DNA of 13,998 bases. Source: Desulfurobacteriaceae bacterium (GTDB taxonomy: Bacteria > Aquificota > Aquificia > Desulfurobacteriales > DQVG01). The first letter of the stretch is position 1. Each line of letters begins with the position of its first letter. A program made the translations under genes and the position numbers. The DNA lies in contig DQVG01000100.1 of NCBI GenBank assembly GCA_015661865.1, positions 1-13,998 of the forward strand, written 5' to 3'. Below are positions 1 through 6,888 of this stretch, piece after piece. The notes under the pieces were generated by a model. That model saw nothing but the letters and a program-made list of their open reading frames with translations, made no database searches and had not been told where the DNA came from.

Positions 1-648
1 AAAGGTGGACGTGGAAATGCAGCTTTTGCTTCACCTACTTGCCAAGCCCCAGATTGGGCGGAAGAGGGAGAGAAAGGAGAAGAAAAAATTTTAGAGCTAG
101 AACTTAAATTAATTGCAGATGTAGGTTTAGTTGGAATGCCAAATGCTGGAAAAAGTACTTTTTTATCTGTAGTTACCAAAGCCAAACCTAAAATTGCAGA
201 TTATCCATTTACAACTCTAACTCCAAACTTAGGGGTAGCAAGTATAGATGGATATTCATTTGTAATAGCAGATATCCCCGGCCTTATAGAAGGAGCTAGT
301 CAAGGAAAGGGTCTTGGACATGAATTTTTAAGACATATTGAAAGATGTAAAATTCTTCTCCATCTTGTGGACGTAAGTGATTATGAAGATCCAATAGAAA
401 AAATAGAAAAAATAAATAAAGAGCTTGAAAAGTATTCTCCCAAGTTAGCTGAAAAAAAACAAGTACTAGTAGCAACAAAAATAGATGCATTATGGGATAA
501 AAATCGTCTTGAAAAGCTTAAAGATTATGCTAAAAAGAAAAATATTCCATTTTTTGCTATTTCTAGCGTTACAAAAGAAGGTATAGAAGATCTTTTAAGA
601 TATGTAAAAAATGTTTTGTTAAATGAAAATAAAAATGATAATGATTGA
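1..648 (+). CDS. obg: GTPase Obg/CgtA, 3' part (5' end outside window)
   Basis: Obg is an essential GTPase that binds the large ribosomal subunit and links ribosome assembly to growth and stress state. Reading frame 1 is open from the first base with no start codon, so the gene begins upstream. The first ~45 codons encode the end of the glycine-rich Obg fold (GGRGNAAF, then a GEKGEE and LELKLIADVGLVG stretch). The G domain follows: P-loop GMPNAGKST (from about base 133), switch II DIPGLIEGA, the Obg-typical GKGLGHEFLRHIERC, G4 as ATKID (Thr where many homologues have Asn), and G5 near SSVT. The protein stops about 15 residues after the G domain, so there is no C-terminal OCT domain, as in many Gram-negative Obg proteins. 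It converges on the por operon with a shared hairpin. An ATG at 136 is internal (inside the P-loop) and is not the start. Confidence 0.96.
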   Translation, partial: KGGRGNAAFASPTCQAPDWAEEGEKGEEKILELELKLIADVGLVGMPNAGKSTFLSVVTKAKPKIADYPFTTLTPNLGVASIDGYSFVIADIPGLIEGASQGKGLGHEFLRHIERCKILLHLVDVSDYEDPIEKIEKINKELEKYSPKLAEKKQVLVATKIDALWDKNRLEKLKDYAKKKNIPFFAISSVTKEGIEDLLRYVKNVLLNENKNDND

Positions 649-658
649 TAAAAATATT

Positions 659-680
659 CCCCCCTTCTAAAAAGGGGGGG
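659..680. terminator. Bidirectional rho-independent terminator between obg and por operon
   Basis: A run CCCCCCTT (659-666) can pair with AAGGGGGG (672-679) around a 5-base loop. The flanks supply T-rich tracts on both strands (ATAATTTATTTTT after it on +, and a TTTTATCAATC tail on -). It lies between two converging genes, 10 bases past the obg stop and 6 bases before the end of the por alpha gene, so it probably ends both transcripts. Confidence 0.85.
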
Positions 681-685
681 ATAAT

Positions 686-1933
686 TTATTTTTGTAAAGT
701 ATCAAGATAATCTTTTCTAAGATTTATATAAGATAAAAATGGAGTATTTTCTCCCTTTAAAGTTCTTTCTAAAGTATTTATAACTTCCTTTACATGATTA
801 ATATTAAAATCTCTTCCTCCAAGTCCGTATATAAAGTTACGGATAGGTTTATGTATTCCTTTTAAGTATAAAGCAGTTATTATCTCGGAAAGTAAAGGTC
901 CTCCTTTTCCTCCAAAGGTTTCAGCTCTATCTAAAATTCCTAAAATTTTTGCATTTTCTAAATATTTACTAACTTCTTCATAAGGAAAAGGTCTAAATAT
1001 TTTTATTTTTAAAAGACCTACTTTTTTTCCTTCCTCTCTTAATTTATCTATAACATACTTTATAGTTCCCGCTGCTGAGCCCATAGCAACTAGAACAATT
1101 TCAGCATCTTCTATTTTGTAAGGTTCTACAAATTTTAAAACTCGTTTTTCAATTTCCCAATCTTTTAAATTACCCTGAGATTCTAACAACTCTTTATATT
1201 CTTTACTTACCTCTTCAACAGCTTTTTTAACCTCATCCATAGCTAATCTTTGTTGATGTTTAAACTCAAAATAGGAATCGGTCATAGCAATTGCCCCATG
1301 AGTTACGGTTTTAGATAACATAGAATAAGGATACTTATATTCCCCAACAAACTCTCTAACTTCTTCGTCTGCCAATAGAGAAACTCTATCTATAGCGTGA
1401 GATACTATAAATCCATCCATACATGACATAACAGGCAAGTATACTTTTTCTGCAACTTTTACACTTTGGATTAAATGGTCATAAGCCTCTTGAGCATCTT
1501 CTGCAAAAACTTGAATCCACCCTTGGTCCCTAGCACCCATAGCATCTGAATGATCACAGTGGATATTTATAGGTGCAGATAAAGCTCTATTAACTAATTG
1601 TAAAACCATAGGGGCTCTCATCCCCGAAGCTATCCCTAAAATTTCCCACATCAAAGCTAAACCTGGACCTGCAGTTGCGGTCATAGCTCTTGCACCTGAT
1701 ACCGCAGCTCCAACACAAGCAGAAAGAGCCGAGTGTTCACTTTCTGCTGTGATCAGCTCACTGTCTACATATCCATTTGAAACAAAAGAAGAAAATATTT
1801 GCATAATTTCTGTTTGGGGCGTAATTGGATAAGCTGCTACGACATCTGGATTAATTTGACGCATAGCTTCAGAAACCGCAAAATTTCCAGTTAAAGGTCT
1901 AACAGTTCTATTTTTAAATAAAATAATAGCCAT
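686..1933 (-). CDS. porA: Pyruvate:ferredoxin oxidoreductase alpha subunit (PorA-like)
   Basis: This is the alpha chain of a four-subunit 2-oxoacid:ferredoxin oxidoreductase, which decarboxylates pyruvate (or runs in reverse to fix CO2) to acetyl-CoA with ferredoxin as electron carrier, in the cytoplasm. At 415 aa it has the normal alpha length. Diagnostic stretches are AAYPITPQTE (residues 33-42, substrate-side loop), ESEHSALSACVGA, ATAGPGLALM and CDHSDAMGARDQGW in the N-terminal half, and a C-terminal transketolase-like domain with ETFGGKGGPL. The HSDAMGARDQGW stretch favours pyruvate over 2-oxoglutarate or branched-chain oxoacid versions, but substrate is inferred from family resemblance. 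Its ATG sits 3 bases after the delta-subunit stop, with an AGGGGG ribosome site inside the end of that gene, so the two are translationally coupled. It is the last gene of the operon: the TPP-binding beta subunit that should accompany it is not downstream. Confidence 0.93.
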   Translation of the reverse strand: MAIILFKNRTVRPLTGNFAVSEAMRQINPDVVAAYPITPQTEIMQIFSSFVSNGYVDSELITAESEHSALSACVGAAVSGARAMTATAGPGLALMWEILGIASGMRAPMVLQLVNRALSAPINIHCDHSDAMGARDQGWIQVFAEDAQEAYDHLIQSVKVAEKVYLPVMSCMDGFIVSHAIDRVSLLADEEVREFVGEYKYPYSMLSKTVTHGAIAMTDSYFEFKHQQRLAMDEVKKAVEEVSKEYKELLESQGNLKDWEIEKRVLKFVEPYKIEDAEIVLVAMGSAAGTIKYVIDKLREEGKKVGLLKIKIFRPFPYEEVSKYLENAKILGILDRAETFGGKGGPLLSEIITALYLKGIHKPIRNFIYGLGGRDFNINHVKEVINTLERTLKGENTPFLSYINLRKDYLDTLQK

Positions 1934-1936
1934 TAT

Positions 1937-2197
1937 TTACCCCCTTTCCTTTATCATCTCAATAGCATCTTTTGGGCATTCATAAGCACATAAGCCACAC
2001 CCTTTACAATGATCGTAATCAAAACCTATCATTTTTCCATTTTCTACTATAATGCAGCTATCCGGACATACCATAAAGCAAATCATACAGTTTATACACT
2101 TATCTGTATGCAAAACAGGTTTAAAAGTTCTCCAATTTCCAGTTTTATACTCCTCTGAATTTCCTGGATATGGTATTACAGCTCCTAGTTCCCACAT
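1937..2197 (-). CDS. porD: Pyruvate:ferredoxin oxidoreductase delta subunit (2[4Fe-4S] ferredoxin-like)
   Basis: This 86-residue iron-sulfur subunit relays electrons from the TPP/cluster site to external ferredoxin. Two classical 4Fe-4S motifs are visible: Cys34, 37, 40, 44 followed by Pro (CINCMICFMVCP), and Cys64, 67, 70, 74 followed by Pro (CKGCGLCAYECP). An extra Cys48 lies between them. The N-terminal ~30 residues (GAVIPYPGNS, then TGNWRTFKPV) are the usual PorD/VorD lead-in that docks on the other chains. A strong GGAGG ribosome site precedes the ATG by 8 bases. It lies 18 bases after porG and 3 bases before porA, in the gamma-delta-alpha order common for archaeal and thermophile POR operons. 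Confidence 0.94.
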   Translation of the reverse strand: MWELGAVIPYPGNSEEYKTGNWRTFKPVLHTDKCINCMICFMVCPDSCIIVENGKMIGFDYDHCKGCGLCAYECPKDAIEMIKERG

Positions 2198-2215
2198 AGA
2201 AAATCCTCCTTTTTT

Positions 2216-2791
2216 TTACTCAGAAATTATCTCACTATATCCTCTTTTTAAAGCTCTTAAATTACCTTCTAAAATTTCCTTTGATAATTTTTGTCCAAAG
2301 GTATCTATAACTTCTTGCTCAACTGTTTCTAATTTAGGAATACCCTCTAACTCATAAAGAACTCTTACTAAAGCTCCAAGCATAGGAATATTTGTAGCAG
2401 GTCTTTTAATTTCCTCTAAAGCTATGTTTGTAGCATTTAAAGTATATATTTTTCTACCTTGAATATTATATTTTTCCCTAATTTCTTTTGGAGTCATTGA
2501 GGTATTGATTATAAGAATAGCATTTTCATCTGTACCTTCTAAAATATCTACTTCATCAAGCAAAGTTGGATCTATTACAATAACAATATTTGGATTTGTT
2601 ACCATACAGTGCAAAGTTAAAGGCTTTTTCGATACTCTATTATAAGTTTTCAAAGGTGCTCCAGAACGTTCTGCTCCATAATCTGGATTACTTTGAGAGT
2701 AAGATCCCTCTGCAATTACAGCTGAGGATAAAATTTTAGAGGCGGTAACTGCTCCTTGTCCTCCTCTACCATGCCAACGAATTTCAATCAT
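2216..2791 (-). CDS. porG: Pyruvate:ferredoxin oxidoreductase gamma subunit
   Basis: This 191-residue gamma chain carries the oxidoreductase domain thought to help bind coenzyme A. The start IRWHGRGGQGAVTAS (residues 3-17) and the following QSNPDYGAERSGAP stretch are hallmarks of the family. Further on, a hydrophobic strand with VIVIDPTLLD and the TNIPMLGALV region are also typical. It is the first gene of the por operon. A GGAGGAAA ribosome site stands just upstream of the ATG. The upstream region is a long AT-rich divergent spacer shared with the hspR-like gene, and no unambiguous promoter for por could be picked from it. 2-oxoisovalerate or oxoglutarate versions have similar gamma chains, so substrate rests on the alpha subunit. 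Confidence 0.93.
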   Translation of the reverse strand: MIEIRWHGRGGQGAVTASKILSSAVIAEGSYSQSNPDYGAERSGAPLKTYNRVSKKPLTLHCMVTNPNIVIVIDPTLLDEVDILEGTDENAILIINTSMTPKEIREKYNIQGRKIYTLNATNIALEEIKRPATNIPMLGALVRVLYELEGIPKLETVEQEVIDTFGQKLSKEILEGNLRALKRGYSEIISE

Positions 2792-2979
2792 TTTAAATTT
2801 CCTCCTTTTTCATAGAAAAAATATGATAAAAAAATTTTACAAAATTTTTACAAATTAAGTATTTCCTTTTTGTCTTGTTTAGCTTCATATTAGCTTCTAT
2901 AAGTTCATACTTAAATTTTAATAAATATATATATAAAATTTTAAATATATAAGTTTCTTTAGATTGAAGTTTTAAAAAT

Positions 2980-3001
2980 TTCAAAATATTTTCAAAATAT
3001 T
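2980..3001. repeat. Two perfect tandem 11-bp repeats in the por/hspR divergent spacer
   Basis: TTCAAAATATT occurs twice head to tail (2980-2990 and 2991-3001). A third, weaker copy (ATAAAATTATT, 8 of 11 matching) follows directly at 3002-3012. The 11-bp period places the copies on one face of the helix. The site lies about 190 bp before porG and 45 bp before the hspR -35 candidate. It could be an operator or intrinsically curved DNA. The low sequence complexity of the spacer tempers the significance. Confidence 0.5.
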
Positions 3002-3044
3002 ATAAAATTATTTTAGATTTTTTTAAAAAAATATTTTAAATTCA

Positions 3045-3072
3045 TTGACAATAAAAGTTTAATTAATAAATT
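3045..3072 (+). promoter_or_regulatory. Candidate sigma-70-type promoter of hspR-clpC
   Basis: A perfect -35 hexamer TTGACA lies at 3045-3050. TAAATT (3067-3072), 16 bases further, is the best -10 candidate. Directly upstream, seven T and seven A residues in a row (3018-3031) form an A/T tract that could act as an UP element or bend. An AT-only inverted repeat (TTTAATT, 4-base spacer, AATTAAA; 3058-3075) covers the -10, where an autorepressor could bind. No classical HAIR (CTTGAGT/ACTCAAG) or CIRCE element was found. Confidence 0.5.
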
Positions 3073-3090
3073 AAAATTACGGGGGAAAAA

Positions 3091-3459
3091 ATGATAGATG
3101 AAAAAAAACCAGTTTATATGATTGGCATAGTTGCAAAGCTAGTAGGAGTTCATCCCCAAACTTTAAGATTTTATGAAAAAGAAGGCCTTATTAAAGCTGC
3201 AAGAACAGAAGGACAAACAAGGCTTTATTCTGAAATTGAATTTAGAAAGATAAAAAAAATAGTTTATTTAACTAAAGAAAAAGGAGTTAATATTGCTGGA
3301 GTTAAAGAGATATTAAAAATGGAAGAGGATGTTTATAATCTTTTAAAAATTTTAAAAGAATTTTTGCAAGAAGAAACTTTTGAAAAATTCCTTGATAATT
3401 TAAAAAATATCCATTTTAAATCTTTAGATATTGAAGAAATTATAAAAAAATTAAAATAG
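3091..3459 (+). CDS. hspR: MerR-family heat-shock regulator, HspR-like
   Basis: This 122-residue protein has an N-terminal MerR-type winged helix (residues ~8-75): PVYMIGIVAKLVGVHPQTLRFYEKEGL followed by RTEGQTRLYSE. The HPQTLRFYE and RxxGxxRLYS wording and the KGVNIAGVKEIL stretch match HspR rather than metal- or drug-sensing MerR proteins. There are no cysteines, which argues against metal sensing. In HspR systems the repressor controls chaperone genes and usually its own operon. Here the clpC start lies 13 bases after its stop, so co-transcription is near certain and the target is probably this operon. The ATG is preceded by GGGGGA. The C-terminal ~45 residues are charged and Leu/Ile-rich, without a recognisable effector domain. 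Confidence 0.85.
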   Translation: MIDEKKPVYMIGIVAKLVGVHPQTLRFYEKEGLIKAARTEGQTRLYSEIEFRKIKKIVYLTKEKGVNIAGVKEILKMEEDVYNLLKILKEFLQEETFEKFLDNLKNIHFKSLDIEEIIKKLK

Positions 3460-3471
3460 GAGGTTCAACTT

Positions 3472-5985
3472 ATGTGGGACGTTTTATCTGGAAGAGCTAA
3501 GGAGGCTTTAATCCTTGCTCAGGAAATAGCAGCTAGATTAGGGGATAACTACGTAGATACCGAGCATTTACTTTTAGCTTTGGTTGAAATACCTGGTTCC
3601 CCAATTTTAGATATATTGGAAATTTTAGGTTATGATCCAGTTAGAGTTAAAAAATTTATAAGAGAACATGTTGATAGAATGGGAGCTTTAGGTATTCCTT
3701 CTCCCCAAGCAGGTTATGAAGAAATTTACATTACACCTACCTTAAAAAAGGTGCTAGATATAGCTTTAGATTATGCAAAGCAATTTAAAAGTCACAATGT
3801 AGATGTAGATCATTTATTTTTAGCTTTATTTGATGTGCAAGAAGGTATGGCTTATAGAATTTTAGCTAAACTTGGTCTTAACAAAGAAAAAGTATTAGAT
3901 GCTGTTAAGAAATTTAGAGAAGGAAGAGAAAAAGTATCTAGAAATATAAAAGGAAAAAGCAAACGTTCTTCTAGACTACCTGAAGTACTTAAAAAATACT
4001 GTATTGATCTAACAGCCCTTGCTGAAGAAGGAAAACTAGATCCTGTTATTGGTAGAGATAAAGAAATTAAAAGAGTAATGCAAATTCTTTGTAGAAGAAC
4101 TAAAAATAATCCTGTCTTAGTTGGACCTGCAGGAGTAGGTAAAACCGCAATTGCAGAAGGTGTAGCTCAAAAAATAGCAAAAGGTGAAGTTCCAGATGAA
4201 CTTAAAGACAAAAGAATTTTAGCTTTAGATTTAGCTTCCTTAGTTGCAGGAACAAGATATAGAGGGGATTTTGAAGAAAGAATTAAACAAGTTATTGATG
4301 CCATAAAAAATGAAGGAAATATTATTCTCTTTATTGATGAGCTTCACACAGTTTTAGGTGCAGGTGGCGCAGAAGGAGCTATGGATGCTGCAAATATTTT
4401 AAAACCAGCTTTGGCTAGAGGAGAGCTTAGAGTTATAGGAGCTACTACTATAGATGAATATAGAAAACATATAGAAAAAGATCCTGCTTTTGAAAGACGA
4501 TTTGCTCCAGTATACGTAGACGAGCCTACTATAGAGCAAGCTATTGAAATGCTAAAAGGTTTAAGGCCAAAGTTAGAAAAACATCATAATGTAAAAATTA
4601 GTGACGAAGCTATTGAAGCTGCAGTTAAGCTATCTAAAAAGTACATCCAAGGTAGATATCTCCCAGATAAAGCTATTGATGTTTTAGATGAAGCTTGTGC
4701 TAGAAAAAGATTTGCTTTATCTAAACAAAATCCAGAAGTTATTAAATTAAAAGAAGAATTAGAAAAGTTAAGAGAGGAGTTAGATCAAGCTGTAAAAAAT
4801 GAAGATTTTGAAAAAGCAGCTGAACTTAAGAAAAAAATTAAAAAAGTTGAGGAAAGACTAAAAGAACTTGAAAAGAAAAAGGAAGAAACTGTACAAGAAG
4901 GAAAAGAAGAAAAACCTGTTATAACAGCTGACGATATTGCAGAAGTAATTTCTGAAATGACAGGTATTCCTGTTTCTAAACTCAAAGAAGAAGAAGTTCA
5001 AAAACTTCTTAAAATGGAAGAAGAGCTTCATAAAAGGGTTATTGGCCAAGAAAGAGCTATTAAAGCTATTTCTGAAGCGATTAGAAGAGCAAGAGCTGGT
5101 CTTTCTCCTCATAGAAGACCCCTTGGATCTTTCCTATTTTTAGGACCTACAGGAGTTGGTAAAACTGAACTTGCAAAAACCTTAGCTGAGTATCTCTTTG
5201 GAGATGATTCAGCTATGATAAGAATTGATATGAGTGAATTTATGGAAAAACATGCTGTATCTAAACTTATAGGAGCACCTCCAGGATATGTTGGATATGA
5301 AGAAGGTGGTATCTTAACTGAAGCAGTTAGAAGAAAACCATATTCTGTAATTTTACTTGATGAAATTGAAAAAGCTCATCCAGATGTATTTAATATCTTA
5401 TTACAAATTCTAGATGATGGTAGACTTACAGATTCTAAAGGTAGAACCGTAGACTTTTCTAATACAGTAATTATTATGACCTCTAATGTAGGTAGCGAAT
5501 ATTTAATGAATCTTTCCAAAGAGGAATTTGAGAAAAACTACGAAAAAATAAAAGATCAAATTATGAATGAACTTAAAAGAAGATTTAGGCCAGAGTTTTT
5601 AAATCGTATAGATGAAATCATTATCTTCCATCCACTTTCTGAAAAAGAAATAATTGAAATTGTAGATTTACTTATTAATCAAATTAACAAACGTTTAGAA
5701 GAAAGAGGAATTAAAGTGAAACTCACCGAAAAAGCTAAAAAAGCTATAGCCAAAAAAGGTTATGTTCCAGAATTTGGAGCTAGACCTTTAAGAAGAACTA
5801 TCCAAAGACTTATTGAAACTCCACTTGCAGAGAAAATATTAAAGGGCGAAGTAAAAGATTTTGATACTGTAAAAGTGGATTATGATGAAAAAGAAGACAA
5901 GTTTACCTTTAAAGTAGAAAAAGGTGAAATTCCTGAAGCCAAAAAAGTTAATTTAAAAGAAAAAAAAGATAAAGAAGAAAAATAA
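3472..5985 (+). CDS. clpC: ClpC-type AAA+ unfoldase (double AAA domain)
   Basis: This 837-residue HSP100 ATPase threads proteins through a hexameric ring using ATP. Order of parts: two Clp_N repeats (about 1-145); AAA-1 with Walker A GPAGVGKT (218-225) and Walker [10 protein letters not shown] (284-292); a short middle region with a UVR-like helix pair (about 438-465, Asn-Glu-Asp-Phe-Glu-Lys-Ala-Ala); AAA-2 with Walker A GPTGVGKT (558-565) and Walker [13 protein letters not shown] (from 626); then the C-terminal small domain. The short UVR-type middle domain marks it as ClpC rather than ClpB, which has a much longer coiled coil. The segment between TSNVG (670-674) and KDQIMNEL (from 694), where ClpP-binding ClpC proteins carry a [VIL]GF loop, shows no such tripeptide. 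It may therefore work without ClpP or dock differently. An AGGAGG ribosome site precedes the ATG. The tail is very Lys/Glu-rich. Confidence 0.93.
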   Translation: MWDVLSGRAKEALILAQEIAARLGDNYVDTEHLLLALVEIPGSPILDILEILGYDPVRVKKFIREHVDRMGALGIPSPQAGYEEIYITPTLKKVLDIALDYAKQFKSHNVDVDHLFLALFDVQEGMAYRILAKLGLNKEKVLDAVKKFREGREKVSRNIKGKSKRSSRLPEVLKKYCIDLTALAEEGKLDPVIGRDKEIKRVMQILCRRTKNNPVLVGPAGVGKTAIAEGVAQKIAKGEVPDELKDKRILALDLASLVAGTRYRGDFEERIKQVIDAIKNEGNIILFIDELHTVLGAGGAEGAMDAANILKPALARGELRVIGATTIDEYRKHIEKDPAFERRFAPVYVDEPTIEQAIEMLKGLRPKLEKHHNVKISDEAIEAAVKLSKKYIQGRYLPDKAIDVLDEACARKRFALSKQNPEVIKLKEELEKLREELDQAVKNEDFEKAAELKKKIKKVEERLKELEKKKEETVQEGKEEKPVITADDIAEVISEMTGIPVSKLKEEEVQKLLKMEEELHKRVIGQERAIKAISEAIRRARAGLSPHRRPLGSFLFLGPTGVGKTELAKTLAEYLFGDDSAMIRIDMSEFMEKHAVSKLIGAPPGYVGYEEGGILTEAVRRKPYSVILLDEIEKAHPDVFNILLQILDDGRLTDSKGRTVDFSNTVIIMTSNVGSEYLMNLSKEEFEKNYEKIKDQIMNELKRRFRPEFLNRIDEIIIFHPLSEKEIIEIVDLLINQINKRLEERGIKVKLTEKAKKAIAKKGYVPEFGARPLRRTIQRLIETPLAEKILKGEVKDFDTVKVDYDEKEDKFTFKVEKGEIPEAKKVNLKEKKDKEEK

Positions 5986-5990
5986 AAGCA

Positions 5991-6018
5991 AAAGGGCCCT
6001 TGTTTAAGGGTCCTTTTT
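5991..6018. terminator. Strong terminator after clpC, also usable by rlpA
   Basis: AAAGGGCCCTT (5991-6001) pairs with AAGGGTCCTTT (6006-6016) through 11 base pairs with one G-T wobble and a GTTT loop, followed by a T run on the + strand. On the - strand the hairpin is followed by TTTTGCTTTTATTTTT, so it can also stop the converging rlpA transcript. Confidence 0.88.
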
Positions 6019-6019
6019 A

Positions 6020-6068
6020 TATTTCATCTAGATTATATATATATTTAATTTCATCTTAATTTCATCTA
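6020..6068. repeat. Three short TTTCATCT direct repeats between clpC and rlpA
   Basis: AATTTCATCTT (6047-6057) and AATTTCATCTA (6058-6068) form an imperfect tandem 11-mer. TATTTCATCTA at 6020-6030 is a third copy 27 bases upstream. They lie between the two converging genes, just past the terminator, in an otherwise featureless AT-rich gap. No function is evident. Confidence 0.4.
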
Positions 6069-6108
6069 CTTAAATTTTAAAAATATAAGAAACATCATAA
6101 ATTATTAC

Positions 6109-6888
6109 CTAAAACATAAAAATGATTTTATATTTATTAATTCCATGCATCTTCCATTTTTTTAAATTTTTTAAAATGTAACTAGCTTCATAAGGTCCAA
6201 GTAAGACTAAGATATTATTATTATATTTTCTTAAAAATACCTTAAATTTTTTTCTTCTTAAGGACTTATATTTTTTCAAAGCATCTAAATAACTTTTATA
6301 AGAAGCAATTGCTAAAAGTACTTTTTTATTTTTATATTTTTTTAATACTTTTTTTATGGTTTTGTAGGAGTAAAATTTAAAATTAACTCCTTTTATTTTA
6401 CCTAAAGCTAAATTTTTTTCCTTACCTAAAACAATAATCTTTACCTTAGCTGTCCCTTTTTTTACTATTCCTAATTTTTTAGCTGCAGCATAAGATAAAT
6501 CTAAAATTCTATTTTTTACAAAAGGGCCGCGATCATTTATTCTTACAACTATACTTTTTTCATTTTCAAGATTTATTACTTTTACATAAGTATTTAATGG
6601 TAAAGTTTTATGAGCCGCGGTATAGTCATACATATTATAAATTTCATCGGTAGCCGTTTTTTTCCCATGAAAGTTTGGACCATACCACGAGGCTATTCCG
6701 ACTTGGGTATACCCAATTGGAACATCTTTGACACAATACCTTTTACCTTTTACTTTATAGCAGTAGAGAGTTTTGTAAGTTTTATTAGACTTAACATTTA
6801 AATTGCATCCAGATCCAAATAAAATTATAAAAGGAAAAAGTAATATAATAAATTTCAAATTTTTAAATCTCACTTTTGAGGCTCTCAT
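6109..6888 (-). CDS. rlpA: RlpA-like double-psi beta-barrel protein with lipoprotein-type signal
   Basis: RlpA proteins are outer-membrane lipoproteins that cleave or bind septal peptidoglycan. A basic start and hydrophobic core (residues ~12-24) lead to GSGC with Cys28, a plausible though non-ideal lipobox (Gly at -3). The barrel domain (about 62-150) begins VGIASWYGPNFHGKKTATDE and contains AAHKTLPLNT and VVRINDRGPF. Glu82, His93 and Asp119 keep the spacing of the Glu120/His131/Asp157 set I recall for Pseudomonas RlpA, so a lytic transglycosylase role is plausible. The C-terminal ~70 residues (from VLLAIASYKSYLDALKKY) weakly resemble a SPOR domain. The 6888 ATG abuts the ATG of the divergent next gene and lacks a clear ribosome site. 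A GTG at 6873 would give a shorter 254-residue protein with a tidier signal peptide, so the start is uncertain. Confidence 0.85.
   Translation of the reverse strand: MRASKVRFKNLKFIILLFPFIILFGSGCNLNVKSNKTYKTLYCYKVKGKRYCVKDVPIGYTQVGIASWYGPNFHGKKTATDEIYNMYDYTAAHKTLPLNTYVKVINLENEKSIVVRINDRGPFVKNRILDLSYAAAKKLGIVKKGTAKVKIIVLGKEKNLALGKIKGVNFKFYSYKTIKKVLKKYKNKKVLLAIASYKSYLDALKKYKSLRRKKFKVFLRKYNNNILVLLGPYEASYILKNLKKWKMHGINKYKIIFMF

Noticed and set aside
2052..2357. 101-residue + strand frame across porD and porG
   Set aside because: Antisense shadow of two clearly conserved genes.
2793..2984. 63-residue reading frame on the - strand just before porG
   Set aside because: It is a Lys/Phe/Ile-rich translation of AT-rich spacer, has no ribosome site of its own, resembles no family, and its end overlaps the porG ribosome site. 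A leader peptide is conceivable but unsupported.
3018..3031. TTTTTTTAAAAAAA palindrome as a terminator
   Set aside because: It has no loop and no GC, and stands just upstream of a good -35 element between divergent genes; more likely an A-tract or UP-like element.
2792..3090. HAIR or CIRCE heat-shock operator in the hspR upstream region
   Set aside because: Neither CTTGAGT/ACTCAAG nor TTAGCACTC/GAGTGCTAA, nor close variants, could be found.
4785..5112. Ser/Phe-rich reading frames antisense to clpC
   Set aside because: Their composition is the mirror image of the Lys/Glu-rich coding strand; no ribosome site or family resemblance.
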